A DNA stretch of 64,000 bases, taken from contig NZ_VTPZ01000014.1 of assembly GCF_008638305.1 (NCBI RefSeq), positions 42,130 through 106,129 of the forward strand. The letters are read 5' to 3'. The DNA is from Pseudomonas profundi. Its GTDB lineage: Bacteria > Pseudomonadota > Gammaproteobacteria > Pseudomonadales > Pseudomonadaceae. How positions within the stretch are numbered: the first letter of the stretch is position 1; each line of letters begins with the position of its first letter. A model generated the notes under the pieces. That model saw nothing but the letters and a program-made list of their open reading frames with translations, made no database searches and was not told where the DNA came from. The position numbers and the translations under genes are program-made. Positions 55,665 to 64,000 of the stretch are shown one piece after another.

Positions 55665-57995
55665 TCACTCGCGTTGCAGCCGGAGGGCGTTGAACACGAC
55701 CGAAGCTGAGCTCAAGCTCATCGCTACCGCTGCGATCATTGGCGACAGGAGCAAGCCTGTAAATGGATAAAGCACGCCGGCAGCTATAGGGATGCTTAAC
55801 CCGTTGTACATGAAGGCGAACAACAAGTTTTGTCGCATGTTCCGCACCGTGGAGACCGATAAACTGCGGGCGCGTAAAATTCCCATCAGATCGCCTTTGA
55901 CCAGGGTCACCTGTGCACTGCTCATCGCGACGTCCGTCCCGGTTCCCATGGCGATACCGACATCAGCTCGGGCCAACGCCGGTGCGTCATTGATGCCATC
56001 CCCGGCCATCGCCACGAACTGCCCTTCGGCCTGTAAGCGCAACGCAAGCTGCTCCTTGTCCTGCGGTTTGACCTCCCCGTGGACTTCGTCGATGTTTAAC
56101 TCTTTCGCTACCGCTCGCGCGGTGGTCAAACCGTCTCCTGTCGCCATGATGATGCGGATGCCCTCGTCATGAAGGCGCGATACCGCCTCTCTGGATGTTG
56201 GCTTAATCGGATCAGAGACAGCCAGGGCACCGGCGAGGCGACCATCCGCCGCAAGAAACATGACGCTGCTCCCGCGCTCACGCCACTCTTCAGCCTTCGA
56301 TTTGAGAGGGCTGACGTCGATACCTGCGCCCTCAATCAATGCGGTGTTGCCGAGCTGAAGTGAGCGCCCCTCCACCTGGCCACGGACGCCAATACCCGAC
56401 TCCGACTCGAAACCCTCTGGAGCCACCAACTCCACGCCTTGCGAACGAGCATAATCCACGATGGCATGTGCCAAGGGATGTTCACTCCCCTGATCAAGGC
56501 TGGCTGCTAGTCGCAGCACTTCGCCTGCATCGAACTCCCCGTGACCTTCGGCGTGCTCGAAAACGGGGCGGCCTTCGGTCAAGGTTCCAGTCTTATCGAC
56601 GATCAGCGTGGTAACCTTTTTGAAGTTCTCGATGGCTGCAGCGTCGCGGAACAGCACCCCGCTGTTAGCGGCCTTGCCCGTGGCGACCATGACGGACATG
56701 GGCGTGGCGAGCCCCAATGCGCAAGGGCAAGCGATGATCAATACCGCGACAGCGTTGATCAAACCGAATACCCAGCCTTGATCCGGACCAAACAGCCCCC
56801 AGGCAAAGAATGTAGCGATGGCGATGGCGACCACTACGATTACAAAATAGCCCGCAACCGAGTCGGCCATGCGCTGCATAGGGGCCTTGGAACGTTGTGC
56901 ATTGGCGACCATTTGCACGATCTGGGATAGCATCGTTTCAGAACCGACACGGGTCGCTTCGATGATCAGTGAGCCGTGGGAATTGAGGGTCGCTCCGATC
57001 ACGGTGTCACCTGGCCGCTTGGTTACCGGCACGGGCTCCCCCGTCAGCATCGACTCGTCGACGGCACTCTCTCCTTCAGTGACCACCCCGTCTACAGGAA
57101 CCTTCTCGCCCGGACGAACCCGCAATTTATTGCCTAAATGAACGTGCTCCAGCGGAATGTCTTCTTCGCTATCGTCACTATTGATCCGCCTTGCAGTTTT
57201 GGGAGAGAGTCCTAAAAGAGCTTTGATTGCCGATGATGTCTTTGAGCGTGCGCGCAGCTCCATCATCTGACCCAGGAGTGTTAGCGAGATAATCACTGCG
57301 GCGGCTTCGTAATAGACCCCGATGCGCCCACCCACGGAGAAGGAGGTTGGGAATAGCCCCGGTAGCACTGTTGCCACCAGGCTGTAGCCATACGCTGCAG
57401 CCGTTCCCAGACCAATCAACGTCCACATGTTTGGGCTGCGCTGTTGCACCGAGGCCAAACCCCGAACGAAGAACGGCAGGCCGCCCCACAGCACTACTGG
57501 CGAAGCCAGCGCAAGCTCAATCCAGTTCTGCGATTGCCCGTGGAAAACATCCAGCCCATGTCCAAACATGGCCAGAGCTGTGACAACCACTGTGAAGGGC
57601 AGCGTCCCCCAAAACCGCCGAGAGAAATCCTCAAGTTCAGGATTGCTTTCGTTTTCCAGATCAGGCAGCACCGGCTCCAACGCCATCCCGCATATTGGAC
57701 AACTTCCTGGACCTATCTGCCGCACCTCCGGGTGCATAGGGCACGTGTACTCTGTGTTGTCGTCCTTCTTGGCGTCGGCATCTGCGCTTGGGCGGCTGGG
57801 TTGAAGATATTGCGATGGCGCCGCGTCAAAACGAACCTGGCATTTATGACTACAAAAATAAAACGCTTTTCCGGCATGATGTGTTTGGTACGGGCTATCC
57901 GGCTTGACCAGCATGCCGCAAACAGGGTCTCTGAACTCCGCACCGTGCCCTTCAGGCATTGCTTCGTGTGAGTGCGTTGATGATGATTTGACCAC
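55665..57995 (-). CDS. copA: Copper-translocating P-type ATPase with YHS and heavy-metal-binding domains
   Basis: A 776-residue P1B-type ATPase. The N-terminus lacks a CxxC HMA domain; instead it has a YHS domain (RDPVCGMLV, then YFCSHKCQ) and a [17 protein letters not shown] heavy-metal-binding domain. Core motifs are intact: CPC in the sixth helix (IIACPCALG), phosphorylation site DKTGT, TGEPVPV, SEHPLA and [10 protein letters not shown]. It exports Cu(I)/Ag(I) to the periplasm. It is the last of a minus-strand group with a lipoprotein, a DUF305 protein and a cytochrome c. Confidence 0.92.
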   Translation of the reverse strand: MVKSSSTHSHEAMPEGHGAEFRDPVCGMLVKPDSPYQTHHAGKAFYFCSHKCQVRFDAAPSQYLQPSRPSADADAKKDDNTEYTCPMHPEVRQIGPGSCPICGMALEPVLPDLENESNPELEDFSRRFWGTLPFTVVVTALAMFGHGLDVFHGQSQNWIELALASPVVLWGGLPFFVRGLASVQQRSPNMWTLIGLGTAAAYGYSLVATVLPGLFPTSFSVGGRIGVYYEAAAVIISLTLLGQMMELRARSKTSSAIKALLGLSPKTARRINSDDSEEDIPLEHVHLGNKLRVRPGEKVPVDGVVTEGESAVDESMLTGEPVPVTKRPGDTVIGATLNSHGSLIIEATRVGSETMLSQIVQMVANAQRSKAPMQRMADSVAGYFVIVVVAIAIATFFAWGLFGPDQGWVFGLINAVAVLIIACPCALGLATPMSVMVATGKAANSGVLFRDAAAIENFKKVTTLIVDKTGTLTEGRPVFEHAEGHGEFDAGEVLRLAASLDQGSEHPLAHAIVDYARSQGVELVAPEGFESESGIGVRGQVEGRSLQLGNTALIEGAGIDVSPLKSKAEEWRERGSSVMFLAADGRLAGALAVSDPIKPTSREAVSRLHDEGIRIIMATGDGLTTARAVAKELNIDEVHGEVKPQDKEQLALRLQAEGQFVAMAGDGINDAPALARADVGIAMGTGTDVAMSSAQVTLVKGDLMGILRARSLSVSTVRNMRQNLLFAFMYNGLSIPIAAGVLYPFTGLLLSPMIAAVAMSLSSASVVFNALRLQRE

Positions 57996-58144
57996 GCTCG
58001 CTTCCTTAGCCGCGTCTGCACGGCTATCAAAAGGGTAGTGTGCCGCCCGCTAACCAAGCGTTACCTGACTCAACTCAAGAATCCGCCACAAAAATCGAGT
58101 AAAACCCGCCTCGCGCAGTGCTTTGATCGCTGTCACGACGTCTA

Positions 58145-58699
58145 TCAAGGTGCGTCGCACTCATACCAGCCTAGATAGCCTACGTTTAATCCTTGCTGGA
58201 GCGAGAAATGCAGTTCCGCCGTGACTTGTTTTCCTGATTCGGGTTTTTCCAGTTCTTCCGACACCACACGCATCGTCATTCCATCCGCTGCGAACAAAAG
58301 GCCCTGTTGTAAGCTTTCATAGCTTGGCTTTTGGTCGGACGTCAGCTGCACCAAGCGGCCGTGAATTTTGGCCACGGCCTGGGATCCTGCGTCTTGATTG
58401 GATTGACTGATCGCAAGTATGGGAGGGCTTTCTGCGGTATACCGAAATACACACTGCGGAACACTCCCCAAGACCTTAACGATCTCGGCTCCCTGCATTG
58501 TCTGAGGGTCGATAGCAGGAATATCAGGGTTGTTGATAGCTTCCTGGGCGCTAACCAGCTCGGGCGATGGCTTTTGCATCATTGAATTTTCCATACCCTC
58601 TCCAGGTGCGGGGTCGCCGCACCCAGCGAGGACGGCAGTAGCAAATGCCAGTGACGATAGCAGTGCGTGGCGAGTGGGGTGCTGTGATCGGATCAGCAT
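58145..58699 (-). CDS. Copper-island lipoprotein of unknown function
   Basis: A 184-residue protein with a signal peptide and lipobox LAGC (LAFATAVLAGCGDPAPG), so it is probably anchored to a membrane. A Met-rich EGMENSMMQKPSP follows the acylated Cys. I do not recognise a named domain. Two Cys remain in the mature part (VPQCVF, YECDAP). Its start overlaps the end of the DUF305 gene by one base, and it lies upstream of copA on the same strand, so a role in periplasmic copper handling is likely but unproven. Confidence 0.75.
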   Translation of the reverse strand: MLIRSQHPTRHALLSSLAFATAVLAGCGDPAPGEGMENSMMQKPSPELVSAQEAINNPDIPAIDPQTMQGAEIVKVLGSVPQCVFRYTAESPPILAISQSNQDAGSQAVAKIHGRLVQLTSDQKPSYESLQQGLLFAADGMTMRVVSEELEKPESGKQVTAELHFSLQQGLNVGYLGWYECDAP

Positions 58700-59154
58700 C
58701 AGTCGGCCCTCTCCAAGTCGCGAATGAGATATTTCATCTCTGAGATTTCCCGGCGTTGCGCATCGATGATCTCGTCGGCGAGCTTGCGCACGCGAGGGTC
58801 GGAAATCTGTGCGCGCTTACTTGTCATGATCGCAATCGAGTGGTGCGGTATCATCGCTTTCATATACTCTGCGTCCCCGATCGTGGCCTGGCTGCGGACT
58901 AGCCATAGCGCAGCGACGAATAGCAAAGCACTGCCGGCGAAGATGCCAATATTGATCGGCTTTTTCTGGTACATGTTGAGCATGAAGCTAAGCATTACCA
59001 CTGCCATGACAGCACCCATAACAAGCGCCATCCAGGCTCGGGTTTCGCTCCATAACACGTGTTCAAACGCGTAGGTATTGAGGTACATCACGCCATACAT
59101 GATGATCGTTGAGGTGGCGACCATTGCTGCGAAACGCCAATAAGACATGCTCAT
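58699..59154 (-). CDS. DUF305-domain membrane protein
   Basis: A 151-residue protein with three N-terminal membrane helices (MVATSTIIMYGVMYLNTYAF; MALVMGAVMAVVMLSFMLNM; IGIFAGSALLFVAALWLV) and a C-terminal ferritin-like DUF305 segment: YMKAMIPHHSIAIMTSKRAQ, then ADEIIDAQRREISEMKYLI. Such proteins are common in copper and silver islands and their His/Met residues are thought to bind metal. Confidence 0.85.
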   Translation of the reverse strand: MSMSYWRFAAMVATSTIIMYGVMYLNTYAFEHVLWSETRAWMALVMGAVMAVVMLSFMLNMYQKKPINIGIFAGSALLFVAALWLVRSQATIGDAEYMKAMIPHHSIAIMTSKRAQISDPRVRKLADEIIDAQRREISEMKYLIRDLERAD

Positions 59155-59166
59155 AGAGTTTTTCCT

Positions 59167-59709
59167 TCAGTTACCGTGTCCTGGTGAGTTTTCAAAGCTG
59201 GCATAAGTGTCCTGTGTCATGCCGGGCAAGCGTTTGACAAATGCCGCGATTTCCCATAGCTGGTCGTCGCTATGGGTTGGCCCGAAGGCCGGCATCCCGC
59301 TCATCCGCACTCCGTGTTTCGCTAACCAATACACTTCGTTTGCCTTCCACTCCGAGGCTACCTCTGGAAGATGCGGCGGCTGTGGCAACATGCCTTTGGC
59401 CCACTCGCTTTTCTCCACACCAGGTCCGCCGTGGCAGTGCTGGCACATTGCCTTGTAGCGTTTCGCCCCGGCAGCAACCATAACGTCAGTAAGGGGAGGG
59501 GCTTCGATGTCGTCTGCTCTGTCAGCGACCGAATTCCTCATGGTCGTTTCGAGAGCCCAGCGCACGATAGGTTGGTGATCCTGGGTCGCAGCGACGTTAT
59601 AGGCCCCTGTATAAGCAACTCCGAGCCCAACCATAAGCGCTACCAAGATAATCAGGCCGAGCCCGATCACTGCACCTGCTGCGACTTGGCTAAATTTCCC
59701 AGGCATCAT
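59167..59709 (-). CDS. Membrane-anchored cytochrome c
   Basis: A 180-residue protein with an N-terminal anchor or uncleaved signal (AAGAVIGLGLIILVALMVGLG) and one c-type haem site CQHCH (QHCHGGPG), with a Met ligand candidate in SGMPAFGP. Start 59709 or 59706 (MM-PGKF) is supported by GAGGGG; ATG 59721 has none. It is homologous in layout to the cytochrome at 62358. A CopR-type box lies 93 bases upstream. It may pass electrons for copper oxidation in the periplasm. Confidence 0.85.
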   Translation of the reverse strand: MMPGKFSQVAAGAVIGLGLIILVALMVGLGVAYTGAYNVAATQDHQPIVRWALETTMRNSVADRADDIEAPPLTDVMVAAGAKRYKAMCQHCHGGPGVEKSEWAKGMLPQPPHLPEVASEWKANEVYWLAKHGVRMSGMPAFGPTHSDDQLWEIAAFVKRLPGMTQDTYASFENSPGHGN

Positions 59710-59801
59710 GTTTCCCCTCATTGTGCTGGTTGGACGTCAGGGCCGGCTTACTACAAAGCTGACCCGGCAGGCACCATGAGGTTTCACGTTCGCGGCCAAG
59801 C

Positions 59802-59815
59802 TTACAGAAATGTAA
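59802..59815. promoter_or_regulatory. CopR-type copper box
   Basis: TTACAGAAATGTAA: perfect TTACA-N4-TGTAA dyad, which matches boxes bound by copper-responsive two-component regulators of Pseudomonas as I recall them. It lies between the divergent cytochrome c (59709) and FNT-family gene (60090). Confidence 0.6.
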
Positions 59816-60089
59816 TATTCTTTCGGCCTGAACTTCTCTGGCTCATTGCTATCTAGCAAAAAGAGGCCTAGACCGGGCCGTTTTTCGATTTCGGCTACGT
59901 AACGGTAAAGAAGTGGGCCTGTAAGACAGCGAGCAGCGACGGGAAACAACGAAGCCGAGTGAAGGCGGTCACCGTTCACTGAGACTGGATTATCCGCGCG
60001 AAGAGGCGCAGAAGAACTACCACACCATCCTCGAGCAACAAACTTCTCGCGCCGAGGAGGAGCTCAGACGGCCAGCTATCGCGCTGTTC

Positions 60090-60779
60090 ATGTCCGGAGT
60101 CACCGCAGGGCTTGATGTCGGGTTTGGCCCGTTTGCGATGGCCATCAATTCAACTTTGTTTGAAGGCGTCTTACCAACCGCTGCGATAACCTTCATCAAC
60201 GCGAATCTCTATTCGATCGGCTTTATCTTCGTCGTGGTTGGTTACTCGGCCCTGTTTACTGAACAAACCGCTTCAGCTATCCAGCCGGTTCTATCACGTC
60301 GGGCAGGCGCAGGGGCGTTGCTACGCCTATGGAGCATTGTGCTGGCTGCGAACGTACTCGGCGCAGCGGTTTTCTCAGCGATGGCGGCCGTGTTAGGCCC
60401 GGCACTTGGCGTAGTTGATCAAGGGGTTTTCGGTGACATTGCGCATCGGCTGCTTGCCAAGCCCTGGTGGGTCATGCTGGTTAGCGGTGTGACGGCCGGC
60501 TGGCTGATGGGATTACTCGCATGGTTAGTCACCGCTTACCGCGACACGATAAGCCAGATTGCATGTGTGTGGCTGGCGACCATGCTCATTGGCCTGGGCG
60601 GCATGCACCATTCGGTTGCCGGCACCGTGGAGATTTTGATGGGTGTGTTTTCGGGAGAAGTCGAGGACTCAGCCAGTTACTTTGTTTTCTTGCTCTGGTC
60701 AGTGATAGGCAACGCCTTTGGCGGCGTGGTCTTTGTGGCCGGACTGAAGTATTCACACATCATGAAAAGCTCTGGGTAG
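60090..60779 (+). CDS. Formate/nitrite transporter (FNT) family protein with disturbed N-terminus
   Basis: From ATG 60090 a 229-residue membrane protein of about six helices: SGVTAGLDVGFGPFAMAINS, LFTEQTASAIQPVL, GGMHHSVAGTVEILMG, and GNAFGGVVFVAGLKYSH. The same frame stays open upstream to 59925 and encodes what looks like the family's cytosolic leader (LDYPREEAQKNYHTILEQQ, AEEELRRPAIALF), but no ATG, GTG or TTG occurs between the stop at 59922 and 60090. The natural start was probably lost by a small change upstream, so the gene may be weakly translated or dead. Confidence 0.75.
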   Translation: MSGVTAGLDVGFGPFAMAINSTLFEGVLPTAAITFINANLYSIGFIFVVVGYSALFTEQTASAIQPVLSRRAGAGALLRLWSIVLAANVLGAAVFSAMAAVLGPALGVVDQGVFGDIAHRLLAKPWWVMLVSGVTAGWLMGLLAWLVTAYRDTISQIACVWLATMLIGLGGMHHSVAGTVEILMGVFSGEVEDSASYFVFLLWSVIGNAFGGVVFVAGLKYSHIMKSSG

Positions 60780-60878
60780 CGTACGTGCGGGGCGAGCCCG
60801 ACCATGAATACTCAAATCGGAGCCAAACTTCGCCGTTGAGGTGGAGGTGGACTCCGCCTGGACAACCGAGAAGGTGAG

Positions 60879-61876
60879 ATGAACTACTTATTCCTGGGAG
60901 CCGGTGCAGTGCTTTCTGTCCTGGTCATTGCAGATATCATCAAAACGGTTTTTTCCACGCGCGGAGCCGGCAGTCTATCTTCAGCAACGATCTGGCTGGT
61001 ATGGACTCCTTTCTTTGGCGGCAGCGAAGAAAAGAGGTGGTTCAAAACTGCTCGAATATGCCGGGCCGAGCATGCTGGTTTCTATTTTGGGAGTCTGGAT
61101 CATTGGGCTTTGGCTGGGGTTCTTCCTGCTGTTAATGGCGGACACCGGGTCGGTTGTCTCAAGCAGCACCGAGTCGCCGACCACACCGCTTGAGAAGCTG
61201 TATTACGCCGGCTTTACGGTCGCCACACTTGGCGTGGGTGACTACAAAGCGTCTGCAGATGTTTGGCGACTGTTGACAGACATCGCGGCTTTCGCCGGTC
61301 TCGCATTCATCACGACCGCCATTACCTATTTTGTGCAGGTACTGTCCGCGGTGACTGTGCAAAATAAGCTCAGCCTCTATGTCAACTCCATGGGGCCGAC
61401 CCCCACAAGACATCCTCATCAACAGCTGGACGGGCGAAACGTTTGATCCGTTTTATTCGCACGTAGCGAACCTGAACGAGATGTTGATAGAGCACATCAC
61501 CAATCATCACTCGTTTCCGGTCATCCATTATTTCCATGCGAGCGATCCGGAAATGGCTGTCATTCCGGCTATCGTCCGGCTAGACGAAACTTGTCATCTG
61601 CTTCTCGGCGCTGAGACCTCAGGATCGCATGAGCGACAGCTCGCCTTGCATATGCTGCGGGAAACGCTCGATCAGTACGTGAAAATGGTCGAGAGTGGCT
61701 TCATGTCCACCATGAGGCCGTCGAGTAGTGCACCCACCCCCGACCTCGCTCCGCTAGCTAGACAAGGAATCACAATCAATCTAGCTAAAGCCATGAAATC
61801 GGGCAGCAGGCGGCGTGAAATAATGACCGCCTTACTGGAACGCGACGGGTGGTCGTGGAAAAACGTGTATCGCTAA
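60879..61876 (+). pseudogene. Two-pore-type potassium channel gene broken by two frameshifts
   Basis: Three overlapping frames give one continuous protein. Frame 1 (60879 on) encodes MNYLFLGAGAVLSVLVIADI to about 61040. Frame 2 (to about 61400) encodes LEYAGPSMLVSILGVWIIGL and the selectivity filter TVATLGVGDYKAS, a variant of T-x-G-Y/F-G channels. Frame 3 (61395-61876) encodes PPQDILINSWTGETFD and a soluble C-terminal domain ending GWSWKNVYR. The second shift sits at a GGGG..CCCCC stretch. Either this is a pseudogene or the assembly has two indels; all other genes nearby except the FNT gene read cleanly. Confidence 0.75.
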
Positions 61877-61918
61877 CGCATCTGTCCGAAAAACCAGATC
61901 GACGCCTGCGGGATCGGC

Positions 61919-62368
61919 TCACGGGTAGGTGGCTATGACCTTTTCTTCTCCAACACTCACTCCAATGACTTCGTACGGGTGCGCAATGCCGGGTACTTCC
62001 ATTCCCGGCGATCCCGCCGGCATGCCAGGGACAGCGATACCTGCCAGGTCGGAGCGCTTCGATAGCTCGATGACTTGCGCAGCCGGAACATGGCCTTCGA
62101 TAAACCGGCCGTTGAGGGTGGCTGTATGACATGAAGCGAGGTGACGGGGTACCTGCAGATCGCTCTTGACCTTGATCATGTCTTGCTCGACTCGGTCGAT
62201 CACTTCAAAGCCCTTCGACTCCATGTACGAGATCCAACTCTTGCAACAGCCACAATTGGCGTCTCGGTGGACCTCGACGGTAAGCTGTGGAGACGACGCG
62301 TAAGCATGGATGGCTGCGAAGAACAGGGGAGCTATCGCTGACCAGGCTTTGCTGGGCTTAATGCTCAT
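61919..62368 (-). CDS. DUF411 metal-binding protein
   Basis: A 149-residue exported protein. The signal (KAWSAIAPLFFAAIHAYA) leads to a DUF411 domain with DANCGCCKSWISYMESKG, where three Cys likely bind copper, and VPRHLASCHTATLNGRFIEGH, followed by GIAVPGMPAGSPGMEVPG with Met pairs. Start 62368 has AAGGAA seven bases upstream and lies 11 bases inside the end of the cytochrome gene. DUF411 proteins are regular members of copper and silver resistance clusters. Confidence 0.87.
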   Translation of the reverse strand: MSIKPSKAWSAIAPLFFAAIHAYASSPQLTVEVHRDANCGCCKSWISYMESKGFEVIDRVEQDMIKVKSDLQVPRHLASCHTATLNGRFIEGHVPAAQVIELSKRSDLAGIAVPGMPAGSPGMEVPGIAHPYEVIGVSVGEEKVIATYP

Positions 62369-63041
62369 GTAAATGTTCCTTGCCATCGGCATGGATGTGT
62401 GTATTCGGCTGCATTTGGGAAGGCTGACCGCCTTCAGCCGCGCCGTGATGGTCCTCTGCGTGGCCATCCGCTCCTTGTTCGCCGCTATGATGATCACCGT
62501 GTGGTGCGGTTTCGCCTCCACCATGCGAGTGGCCTCCACTGGCGGCAACTAACTTCCGGTACTCCTCAGCGCTCAGGGACGGTAACTCGCCCAAAAATGC
62601 CACCATTTCCCAGATGTACCGATCTTCCATGCTTCGTCCCCAGGCGGGCATGCCGGAAGCCTTGATGCCATGTTTGATGACCCAAAATGTTCTCGCGGGG
62701 TCCCCACTGACTCCGGTCTGAGTCAAGTTGGGCGGAGACGGATACAGCCCCTTGCTAAGCTCCGACGCGGTCTGTCCTGGCTTGAGATGGCAACTGACAC
62801 ACATCGCATCGTAGTTACCCGAGCCTGCCTGCACCTTATCGGCACCTTCGAGATTGGGAACTTCGATCGACTCCGCGCGAACCGCTATGGACCGGTTCCG
62901 AGCCGCCTCAAGAAAACCATGCACAATCTCTGCGTGCGGCTCGTCCGCCGCTACACTAACCACGCCAAAATACACAGCTCCGGCGACAGCGCTCGCGAAC
63001 ACTGCGAACGCCACCACTAACGTGCCCACTATCTTTTTCAT
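62358..63041 (-). CDS. Cytochrome c with His-rich C-terminal tail
   Basis: A 227-residue exported cytochrome: anchor or signal VGTLVVAFAVFASAVAGAVY, haem motif CVSCH, and KASGMPAWGRSM with a Met ligand. After about residue 165 comes a low-complexity tail rich in His and Gly (GGHSHGGGETAPHGDHHSG; later THIHADGKEHLHEH) with some 18 His, probably a copper-binding appendage. It is homologous to the cytochrome at 59167, which lacks the tail. It lies nine bases after copB. Confidence 0.87.
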   Translation of the reverse strand: MKKIVGTLVVAFAVFASAVAGAVYFGVVSVAADEPHAEIVHGFLEAARNRSIAVRAESIEVPNLEGADKVQAGSGNYDAMCVSCHLKPGQTASELSKGLYPSPPNLTQTGVSGDPARTFWVIKHGIKASGMPAWGRSMEDRYIWEMVAFLGELPSLSAEEYRKLVAASGGHSHGGGETAPHGDHHSGEQGADGHAEDHHGAAEGGQPSQMQPNTHIHADGKEHLHEH

Positions 63042-63050
63042 TGTTCGATC

Positions 63051-64000
63051 CTAAAACCACATCCTGATGCCAGCGACGAAGCGCGCCGACTCGATTTCTT
63101 CGCCTTCCTCTCGGGCAAAGTCAGCTGTTTGCCCATAGCTTCTACCCCAGCTAACGCCGACATAGGGTGCGAACTCACGAACAATCTCATAGCGGAGGCG
63201 CAAGCCGACTTCGGCCTCGCTTAAGCCAGAGCCAGTGCCTCTCCTGGCATCATCCTTGCCCTGAAAATTCAGCTCCGCCACTGGCTGCAAAACCAGACGG
63301 TTTGTCAGCAGAACGTCATATTCTGCTTCCAGCCGAGCAGCCGTTTGACCGGCTTCGCCCAGGTAAGCGGTGGCTTCAACTTCCAAGCCGTACAATGCCA
63401 TTCCTTGCACACCAACCGCCGCCCAGGTTTGGGGTGAGCCCGGTTTGAAGTCCTGCCTGACGCCGGCGACTAGCTCCCACCAGGGACCGATAGCATGTCC
63501 CGCCAACACGTGCACCTCGGCTTCTTCTGTGACGCCGTTGGTACGCTCGCCCTCGGAGCGCAACCAGATTCGGTCAACGTCTCCTCCCCACCATCCGCCA
63601 AGCTCCCACGCCAGCGCACTGCCTGCATCAGCATCCTGATACTCAAGCTGATCGAACAGAAGGAAAGCGTAAGGCATCTTGTCGTGGACCGTGTGGCCTT
63701 GAATGGCCGGAAATGCAGCAGCGCGGTCAGCATCAGTCAAGGCCGGAATAAATGATGGCTGGGCAATTCCATTTACGTCGTGAACGCCATGCGTGTTGCT
63801 TTGTATTGGCTCACCGTAGCTGGGGTCCACATCGCCGTGCTGCATCGAACCGTTGCCCATCTGGCTGTGGTCCATATCGCCGTGCTGCATCGAACCGTGG
63901 TCCATCTGGCTGTGATCCATATCGCCGTGCTGCATCGAACCGTGGTCCATCTGGCTATGATCCATATCACCGTTCTGCATCGAACCGTGGTCCATCTGGC
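63051..64000 (-). CDS. copB: Copper resistance outer-membrane protein CopB/PcoB, 5' partial
   Basis: At least 316 residues; the frame is open to the right edge (Gln before the Met at 63995), so the true start is outside. The N-terminal part is a Met/His repeat ([15 protein letters not shown] units) that binds copper. The rest is a CopB-type outer-membrane barrel: [47 protein letters not shown] and a terminal Phe (IRMWF). It would reduce copper entry or store periplasmic copper, usually together with CopA oxidase, which must lie beyond the window. Confidence 0.93.
   Translation of the reverse strand, partial: QMDHGSMQNGDMDHSQMDHGSMQHGDMDHSQMDHGSMQHGDMDHSQMGNGSMQHGDVDPSYGEPIQSNTHGVHDVNGIAQPSFIPALTDADRAAAFPAIQGHTVHDKMPYAFLLFDQLEYQDADAGSALAWELGGWWGGDVDRIWLRSEGERTNGVTEEAEVHVLAGHAIGPWWELVAGVRQDFKPGSPQTWAAVGVQGMALYGLEVEATAYLGEAGQTAARLEAEYDVLLTNRLVLQPVAELNFQGKDDARRGTGSGLSEAEVGLRLRYEIVREFAPYVGVSWGRSYGQTADFAREEGEEIESARFVAGIRMWF
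63816..63995. repeat. 45-base tandem repeat encoding a Met/His copper-binding motif
   Basis: Four units of 45 bases encode MDHGSMQxGDMDHSQ; the first three are nearly identical and the last ([15 protein letters not shown]) is degenerate. It continues past the window edge. The near identity at DNA level suggests recent expansion or slippage. Confidence 0.9.

Noticed and set aside
58060..58144. A short minus-strand frame of about 28 codons between the lipoprotein and copA
   Set aside because: Only a GTG start without ribosome-binding site and no family resemblance; probably untranslated leader or chance.
57996..58144. A CueR-type operator upstream of copA
   Set aside because: I searched the interval for an ACCTTG...CAAGGT-like dyad and found none, so copA regulation cannot be assigned from a local site.

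Overview
The window reads as chromosome of a Pseudomonas-like gammaproteobacterium. This is suggested by high GC, very compact operons with 1-4 base overlaps, a membrane PuuD-type urate oxidase, an XdhABC set, and a copper island with PcoB/CopB, DUF411 and cytochrome c genes. The genus cannot be fixed from sequence alone. No rRNA, tRNA, CRISPR array or insertion sequence was seen.

Region 1 (1-25.5 kb) is a purine-scavenging block. A minus-strand operon (xdhA-xdhB-xdhC-uraD-uraH-guaD-puuD, 11560 to 3484) takes guanine, hypoxanthine and xanthine through urate to allantoin. The divergent operon (11775-16140) encodes a BMP-type nucleoside/nucleobase ABC importer and a Tsx-like outer-membrane channel; the substrate-binding protein is probably the partial gene at the left edge. 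A RutR-like TetR regulator, three nucleobase-type amidohydrolases, three isopenicillin-N-synthase-like 2OG-Fe(II) oxygenases, an alpha/beta hydrolase and a NMT1/SsuA-type ABC importer follow. Each 2OG oxygenase lies next to a deaminase-like amidohydrolase, which suggests an undescribed oxidise-then-deaminate route for modified nucleobases.

Region 2 (25.5-29 kb) is a joint: a badly decayed malate:quinone oxidoreductase gene, an operator-like remnant with no gene behind it, a SBF-like transporter, an AraC regulator and a SnoaL-like protein.

Region 3 (29.3-47.2 kb) is a second N-heterocycle catabolic block. It holds a LIV-type ABC importer whose LivM, LivG and LivF are fused into one 830-residue protein, a cytosine-deaminase-like amidohydrolase, a GntR regulator and a gamma-glutamyltransferase-like amidohydrolase (HpxW type). 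A LysR regulator is followed by a barbiturase/cyanuric-acid-hydrolase family enzyme, an AtzE/HpxY-like amidase, a FAD monooxygenase, a VOC protein, another NMT1-type importer, an AtzH/HpxZ-like protein and an EamA permease. I read this as an oxidative ring-opening pathway for pyrimidines or a related imide ring.

Region 4 (47.2-52.4 kb) has a third NMT1-type importer, a CDA-fold deaminase and a chemoreceptor. These are followed by a MscS-type channel and a umuC fragment that lacks its N-terminus. Region 5 (55.5 kb to the right edge) is a copper-resistance island with frameshifted or start-less cargo genes.

Regulation ties regions 1, 3 and 4 together. Most transport and catabolic operons carry a GG-N10-GC sigma-54 promoter, which suggests nitrogen control, and one has a perfect GCAC-N7-GTGC NtrC-type dyad. 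Two specific operators sit on or next to these promoters: a CTGACCA-NN-TGGTCAG-like dyad in the purine block (RutR-like), and TTGCTAGCAA in the ring-opening block (probably the GntR protein). These are readings by eye and have not been tested.
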